Shown piece by piece: positions 28,016 through 32,596 of a stretch of 32,596 nucleotides of DNA. The number at the start of each line of letters is the position of its first letter. Position 1 is the first letter of the stretch. Source of the DNA: Isotricha intestinalis (Eukaryota > Ciliophora > Litostomatea > Vestibuliferida > Isotrichidae); NCBI GenBank assembly GCA_023807065.1, contig JAJJLU010003767.1, forward strand, positions 1 to 32,596, written 5' to 3'. The notes beneath the pieces are model-generated. The model was not told the origin of the DNA. It worked only from the letters and a program-made list of their open reading frames with translations, and ran no database searches. Made by a program: the position numbers and the translations under genes.

Positions 28016-31000
28016 ATTTAATTGATTTTTAATTTCTATTAATTTTTCCTTTTCTTCATTATTTTTTATTTTTTCTTCTTCTAATTCATTTTTAATTTCT
28101 AATAATCTTTCTTTTTCATTATTTATTTTTTCTATTTCTTCATTTATTTTTTCTTTATCTTCATTCACTTTATTTTTTTCTTCATTTAATTTTTCTATTT
28201 CTTCATTCAATTTAATTTTTACTTCATTTATTTTTTCTTTTTCTTCATTTAAATTATTTCTTTCTTCAATAAATTTATTTTTTTCTTCATTTATTTTTTC
28301 TAAATCTTTATTTAATTTATCTTCATCGTTATTTTTTTTATTTTCTTTTTCTTCATTAAATTTATTTTTTTCTTCATTAAATTTAATTAATTCTTCATTA
28401 AACTTATTTTTTTCTTCATTAAATTTATTTAATTCTTCATTTAATTGATTTTTATATTCATTTATTTTATTTATTTCATTATTTAATTTTATTTTCTCTT
28501 CATTTATTTTTTCTAAATCTTCATTTGAATTTTTCTCTTCATTTAATTTTTCTAATAATTCATTAAATTGAATTTTTTCTTCATTAAATTTTATAACTTC
28601 ATTATTAAATGTATTTTTTTCTTCATTGAATTTAATTATATCTTCATTTAATTTTTCTTTTTCTTCTTTTAATTTATTTTTTTCTTCATTAATATTTTCT
28701 AATTCTTTATTAGATTCTTTATTTTTGAAATTTTGATTTAATATTTTATTTAATTCATTTATTTTATTATTTTCTTCAGTTAATTTATTATTATTTTCAT
28801 TTAATATTTTATTTTGTTCATTTAATTTATTATATTCTTCTGTTAATTTAAAATTAATTTTATTTGATTTTTCCTTTTCTTCATTTAATTTTTTATAATT
28901 TTCGTTTAATTTTTTTTTCTCTTCATTTAATTTATTATTGTCTTCATTTAATTGTTCATTCTCTTCTATTAATTTAACATAATTTTCATTTAATCTTTCT
29001 TTTTCTTTATTTAATATTAAATTATCTTCTTTTAATTTATTATTTTCTTCTTTTAAATTATTCGTTTCTTTATTAACTTCATCATATTTATTTTTTATAT
29101 TAACTAATTCTAAATTACTTTTTTCAAGTTGAGAACATTTAATTTTTAATTTTTTTAATTCTTCACTTTCATTATTAACTTTATTAATAGGAATATTATT
29201 TTTTATATCATGATCAATACTTTTTCTTTTTTCTTTAGAATTCTCTTTTTTAATAATTTTCTTTTCATCTTTTTTTACTTTGGTTTTTTCTTTTAATTCT
29301 AAATTTTCTTTAATTAACTTATTATATTTTTCTTTTATATTTGAATTATCTTTTAATAAATTATTATATTTTTCTTGAATATTTTTTAATTTATCATTTT
29401 CAGAATTATTATTATTTGATTTATTAATAGAATCTTTTAATTTTTTATTTTCTTGAATTAAATCTCTATATTTAACTTCAATATCTTTTAATTTTGTTTT
29501 TTCATTTGAAAGTTCTTTATTTGTATTCAATAATTTTTGATTTTTCTCTTTTTCTTTATTTAATTGTTCATTTAAATCTTTTATTTTTTGATTATCATTT
29601 CTTTTATTTTTTAACTTTTCTTGATTTAAAGATTGATAATCTACTTTTAATTTTTTTAAATCTTCTTTTTCTTTTAATAATATTTCATTTTCATTTTCTG
29701 TTTTTTTTAATTTTTCTTCTTTTAATTCATAATCATTTAATTTTAATTTTATTATTTCAATTTCTTTATTTAATTCTATATTTTTTTCTTCTAATTTTTT
29801 TATTATTTCTTCATTGTTTTTATTATTGATTTCTGATTTATTTTTTAATTCATTATTTAAATTCATTTTAACATTTATTTCTTTTTCAAGATTATTTTTT
29901 TGTTCTTCTAAATCAAATTTTTCTTTCTCATTATTATTTATTTTTTCAATTAAAGAATTAATTTTTTCATTTTGTGTTTTTTCTAATTTCACTAATTCAT
30001 TAAATATATAATTAATTTCATTTATAATTTTAGAAAAATCTTTTTCTTCACTTTCATTATCACTTTCATTTAAATTTTCTCCTTTTGATATTTTATAATT
30101 ATTTAAAGTTTCTTCAATTTTTTCAAAATTTTTTTCTAAATTTATATATTTACCTTTAAATGATATTAATCTTTGATTATCTTTTTCTAATTCATTACAT
30201 TTCTTTTCTAAATTTTGATATTTACTTTTTACCTTTTCTAATTCAATATATTTTTTCTGAAGATTAATATATTCTTCATGTGAATCTAAATATTTTTTTT
30301 TCATTTCTATTAATTCATTTTTATCATTTGTTGAATTTGAATTTATTGTTTCAAATTGAATTTGTTTTACTTTTAAAGTGTCAAAATCTTTTTGTAAAGT
30401 ATTATATTTTTCTTTTATATCTTTTAAATTATTATTTTCATTTATTATTTCATTATATTTTTCTTTTATTTCTTTTAAATCATTATTCTCTTTTATAATA
30501 TCATTATATTTTTCTTTAAAATCTATTAAATCATTATTTTCTTTTATCATTTTATTATATTTTTCTTTAATACTTTTTAAATTATTATTTTCTTTTATAA
30601 TTTCATCATTTTTTCCTTTTAATAATAAAATTTCTTTATTTAATTCTAAATTTTTTAATTCATAATCTTTTTCTTTACATTCATTTAATTTCATATTAAT
30701 ATTATTAAATTTTTTTTTTTCTTCATTTTTCTTTTTAATTTTTAAATTTTCGTTAATTAAATTTAAATTTTCATTTTTAACTTTCGAATTTTCACTTCTT
30801 AAACTTTTACATTCAATTTCTAATTCATCATAATCTTCTTTTAATTTATTAAATCTTTCCATTTGTTCATCATATAATTTTTTCATATCTTCTAATTGAT
30901 TTTTTAAATCTTCTTCATCATTAAAAAATCTATTATTACTTTTATAATAGTATGTACTTTTACTTTCTTTTAGTTTCAATTGAGGATTATTTAATTTACT

Positions 31001-31798
31001 ATTATTTTCTTTAATTTCATATATTTTATTCTTCAAATTTTTTACTTTTAATTTCAAATTAATATTTTCTTTTATATATTTATTCACTTCATTTCTTAAC
31101 ATTTCATTTTCTTTTGAAAGAGAATCTTCAATTTGTTTATTTTTATTAATAGAATCTAATTCTACTTTTTTCATATCAGTTTTATAATCAAATTTTAATT
31201 GATCATAATTATTTTCTAAATTATTTTTTTCTTTCTTTAAATCTTCATATAAAATATTAGTTTCATTTAATTTATTTTCTAAGGTTTTAACTCTATCTTT
31301 CAATCTATCTTTTTCTCTTTCATTATCCATTAAATCTAATTCATTTTGTTTATTTTTAGATTCTAATTTAAATATTTTTTCATTTTGAATATTACTATCA
31401 TTTCTCATCTTTTTAAAAAGAGATTTATAATATTCTTCAATATCATTTTCCTGAGTTCTTGATAATTCATAATGAATATCATCTTTACTTTCCCTTGAAG
31501 AAGTAGTTAATCTTTTAGTTAAATAAGAATAATTTTCTGGGATATTTCTTGTTGATAATATATGAGAAGTTGAAGATATATTATTTCCTCTTAAACGAGA
31601 TTTACTTCTTGAATAATTTGATATATTTGAATTATTATTAAATTTATTTATTGTTTCTCTTGCTTTTTTTATTAGTTCATCATATTTTGATAAATCTGTT
31701 TTTATTGTTTTGTGTGAATGAGATGAATCTAAGGGAGTATATAGTCTTCTACTTGATGAACGATATTTTGATGTTGAAGAATGGGGGATTGAATACAT
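26261..31798 (-). CDS. Giant coiled-coil protein, 5' part, ending at a premature stop
   Basis: It has 1845 codons from ATG 31798. The first 110 residues are Ser/Arg-rich and non-helical (SSTSKYRSSSRRLYTP), perhaps a targeting or phosphorylated head. From about residue 120 to the end it is a nearly unbroken coiled coil of Lys, Glu, Asn and Leu. Internal repeats include a 17-residue unit KEKYNDIIKENNDLKEI in about four tandem copies, and long runs of the heptad LNEEKNK. The frame stops at TAA (26261-26263) exactly where copy A has GAA, within the sequence ENNSLH-E-QLNKLY, so it is a nonsense change and not a natural end. The intact gene would continue as in 24054-22921. Its likely role is a structural rod, perhaps at basal body, cortex or Golgi; composition alone cannot tell which, and database names for such proteins are uninformative. 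Confidence 0.75.
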   Translation of the reverse strand: MYSIPHSSTSKYRSSSRRLYTPLDSSHSHKTIKTDLSKYDELIKKARETINKFNNNSNISNYSRSKSRLRGNNISSTSHILSTRNIPENYSYLTKRLTTSSRESKDDIHYELSRTQENDIEEYYKSLFKKMRNDSNIQNEKIFKLESKNKQNELDLMDNEREKDRLKDRVKTLENKLNETNILYEDLKKEKNNLENNYDQLKFDYKTDMKKVELDSINKNKQIEDSLSKENEMLRNEVNKYIKENINLKLKVKNLKNKIYEIKENNSKLNNPQLKLKESKSTYYYKSNNRFFNDEEDLKNQLEDMKKLYDEQMERFNKLKEDYDELEIECKSLRSENSKVKNENLNLINENLKIKKKNEEKKKFNNINMKLNECKEKDYELKNLELNKEILLLKGKNDEIIKENNNLKSIKEKYNKMIKENNDLIDFKEKYNDIIKENNDLKEIKEKYNEIINENNNLKDIKEKYNTLQKDFDTLKVKQIQFETINSNSTNDKNELIEMKKKYLDSHEEYINLQKKYIELEKVKSKYQNLEKKCNELEKDNQRLISFKGKYINLEKNFEKIEETLNNYKISKGENLNESDNESEEKDFSKIINEINYIFNELVKLEKTQNEKINSLIEKINNNEKEKFDLEEQKNNLEKEINVKMNLNNELKNKSEINNKNNEEIIKKLEEKNIELNKEIEIIKLKLNDYELKEEKLKKTENENEILLKEKEDLKKLKVDYQSLNQEKLKNKRNDNQKIKDLNEQLNKEKEKNQKLLNTNKELSNEKTKLKDIEVKYRDLIQENKKLKDSINKSNNNNSENDKLKNIQEKYNNLLKDNSNIKEKYNKLIKENLELKEKTKVKKDEKKIIKKENSKEKRKSIDHDIKNNIPINKVNNESEELKKLKIKCSQLEKSNLELVNIKNKYDEVNKETNNLKEENNKLKEDNLILNKEKERLNENYVKLIEENEQLNEDNNKLNEEKKKLNENYKKLNEEKEKSNKINFKLTEEYNKLNEQNKILNENNNKLTEENNKINELNKILNQNFKNKESNKELENINEEKNKLKEEKEKLNEDIIKFNEEKNTFNNEVIKFNEEKIQFNELLEKLNEEKNSNEDLEKINEEKIKLNNEINKINEYKNQLNEELNKFNEEKNKFNEELIKFNEEKNKFNEEKENKKNNDEDKLNKDLEKINEEKNKFIEERNNLNEEKEKINEVKIKLNEEIEKLNEEKNKVNEDKEKINEEIEKINNEKERLLEIKNELEEEKIKNNEEKEKLIEIKNQLNEIQNQLNEEKNELNEKKEKINEENNNLIQENNQLKELLNSNNKNLNEEQNQIINKLNQDIINLKGNEELLLNQNSELKDNLNNEFNKLNQEKNNLSEEYNLLKENQQKINEEKEKLNLELNQLSEEYNKLIENEKLKNENLKLNEEKENKKLNEENKKLYEEYNKLKDDYNKLKENQQKINEEKEKLSLQLNNFNEEYNKIKEYNDNSNEENKKLNLELNKLNEENIKLKENENKINKEKEKILLEYNNLNEENIKLKENENKINKEKENILLELNKLNEENIKLKENEEKLNSENKILKETKDKLIEDNNILKNNTSSQSDKTKEIIEENIKLKEEINKNKENIDLLNKELNNEKEQKNELEKSLLSLSELKEQYNNILLKQNEEIEKNKLLNEENISLKEANSKYIALENLFNEKVNNLVKENESLNEIKNKYNNLLLQNEELKNVNNENENILKEKNELNQKIIELTNENNQLNEGIKSLNSDYENLKNNIELIKEENTNLKNNILNNKEIIENLNKEKEDLIEKNNIISNQNNENLTNETINKLKIENSELKNIINLLQNEKNELNENNENLMTENNSLH
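28016..29060 (-). repeat. 21-base minisatellite coding LNEEKNK-type heptads
   Basis: On the plus strand it appears as many imperfect copies of TTCTTCATTTAATTT-like units of about 21 bases. It encodes heptads such as KFNEEKN and KLNEEKE, which set the coiled-coil register. It grades into less regular coiled coil on both sides, so the limits are approximate. Confidence 0.7.
30395..30605 (-). repeat. Four tandem 51-base units (17-residue coiled-coil repeat)
   Basis: Each unit encodes a variant of KEKYNDIIKENNDLKEI. Seventeen residues is not a whole number of heptads, so the repeat implies a register shift at each unit or an undecad-type (11-residue) stretch. Confidence 0.75.
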
Positions 31799-32175
31799 TT
31801 TTTTTTGTTTTTTATTATTTAAATAATTTTTAAATTTAGTTTGGAAAGTGATATTTTTAATTGGAAGGAAATTTTATTTTTTTGATTTTAATAAAAATCA
31901 AATGAAATAAAAGTTAAATCTACAAAGGTGAAGATTCAAAATTCACAGAATAATAAATTATTGAAATTTAAGATAATGATTAATATAATTGATTTATGAA
32001 ATTAATTTTTACTCAACATTATTTATTTAAAATAAATTGAAAAAATTCTTCCCAAAATAGTTTAAAAAATGAAGGGATGTGAAAAGTGAAATAAAAAAAT
32101 GTATGATCATCATAAATATATTTTTTTTCCATGTGGGAACATTTTGGAAAATAAATATTAGAATTAGAAAATTAA
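31799..32175. other. Divergent intergenic region upstream of the coiled-coil gene
   Basis: AT-rich sequence with stops in all frames, presumably holding the promoter of the minus-strand coiled-coil gene. A hairpin-like inverted repeat lies at 31881-31902 (TTTGATTTT, loop AATA, AAAATCAAA). I see no coding stretch or RNA gene. Confidence 0.5.
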
Positions 32176-32596
32176 AATAATTGGATAAATAATGAAAATA
32201 AGAGCATTTCAGAAAAATATGAAAAACTATTAAAAGAAAAGCATAGACTAGAACAAAAGTTAAATAAAAAAGATAATAAATTACGAAAATGGATAAAATA
32301 AAAAAGCAATTATAAAAAACTCAGGGAAAATCAGAAGAATATAAAAAAGAAAAAGATACATTAACTCAAAAAATTTCTAATCTTGAACAACAAATTGAAG
32401 AACAAAGAATAAATGCAGAAAAATTTGAAAAGCAATTTTCAACTCGTTATGTTTTAGAAAAAGCAGAAAATTTTTATGATATAATAGTAGGAATAAATTC
32501 AATAAAAAATATAGAAAATGGTTGGAAAATTCGTTTTTCTGAAATAGGAAATCAATTATATAAAAAGAATGAAGGGAATGAATGTATTAAAATAGG
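32176..32596 (+). pseudogene. Broken coiled-coil coding stretch running off the right edge
   Basis: Two overlapping reading frames look coding. Frame a (32176-32301) gives EKYEKLLKEKHRLEQKLNKK and then meets TAA. Frame b, open from 32316 to the window end, gives a coiled coil (KISNLEQQIEEQRINAEKF) followed by a globular-looking stretch, ENFYDIIVGINSIKNIENGW and then KIRFSEIGNQLY. Frame b upstream of its TAA at 32313-32315 also reads sensibly (MDKIKKQL). A frameshift near 32287 plus one CAA-to-TAA type change would explain both. No GT-AG intron in the right phase removes the break. No ATG opens either complete frame. The end of frame b faintly recalls the region before the P-loop in large protist GTPases; that is a weak impression, and the P-loop would be outside the window. 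Sequence error is an alternative to decay. Confidence 0.5.

Noticed and set aside
23352..30665. Plus-strand Phe/Leu/Tyr-rich reading frames across the coiled-coil locus
   Set aside because: They are antisense shadows of Lys/Glu/Asn-rich coding (TTT, TTA and TTC opposite AAA, TAA-free AAT and GAA). They mimic membrane proteins but have no independent support.
32313..32315. TAA read as Gln, as in many ciliates
   Set aside because: It would fit frame b at the right edge, but no long gene contains an internal TAA or TAG, and genes end at TAA with non-coding sequence beyond.
32259..32324. GT-AG intron joining the two frames at the right edge
   Set aside because: The splice ends at CTCAG but leaves the downstream exon in the wrong frame, giving a stop within about 13 codons; other AG sites also fail on phase or stops.
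1..32596. Giant-virus, bacterial or mobile-element origin; CRISPR, tRNA or rRNA genes
   Set aside because: No viral hallmark genes, transposase, spaced direct repeats or GC-richer RNA-gene islands were seen; Dr1, PP2C, Utp12 and a spliceosomal intron indicate an ordinary eukaryotic nuclear locus.

Overview
The window is extremely AT-rich DNA from a eukaryotic microbe, most likely a protist and, by inference, a ciliate. It holds about eleven protein genes, nearly all one uninterrupted reading frame, packed on both strands with spacers of roughly 100-800 bases. The genes are eukaryotic: a Dr1/NC2-beta histone-fold corepressor, a PP2C phosphatase, a Utp12-domain ribosome-biogenesis protein, an Sfi1/IQ-type centrin-binding giant and a seven-helix membrane kinase. 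One 33-base GT-AG intron can be read directly. Trp is read as TGG and Gln mainly as CAA in long frames, and genes end with TAA (8), TAG (2) or TGA (1), so the standard code fits. Tiny introns, extreme AT content and a large Sfi1-like cytoskeletal protein together favour a ciliate that kept the standard code. This placement is not proven.

Layout. 1-7941 (+): the Sfi1-like, Trp-repeat and IQ-motif protein, still open at the left edge. 8288-9172 (-): Utp12-domain protein with an acidic tail. 9411-11111 and 11257-12705 (-): two unrecognised Lys/Asn-rich proteins. 12880-13352 (+): a decayed membrane-protein gene. 13512-14660 (-): a coiled-coil protein with a newly seen short first exon and intron. 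14858-16645 (-): a 7TM protein resembling the THH1/TOM1 family, fused to a TKL kinase domain lacking its catalytic Asp. 16788-17783 (+): Asn-tract protein. 17896-19758 (+): PP2C phosphatase. 19902-20543 (-): Dr1/NC2-beta. 21121-22788 (+): unrecognised protein. 22921-31798 (-): one giant coiled-coil gene, interrupted by a repeated segment of about 2.1 kb. 32176-32596 (+): a broken coding stretch running off the right edge.

The most striking structures are three. The coiled-coil locus carries two near-identical copies of about 2.1 kb, and both copies decay towards their shared junction at about 25820-25920. This looks like a false duplication in the assembly, or else a recent tandem duplication that broke the gene. 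The 7TM-pseudokinase fusion is an unusual receptor architecture. The 33-base intron shows that short 5' exons can be missed in this genome. The genes do not form a pathway. They are a mix of cytoskeletal, signalling, transcription and ribosome-biogenesis functions, as expected of an ordinary compact chromosome segment.
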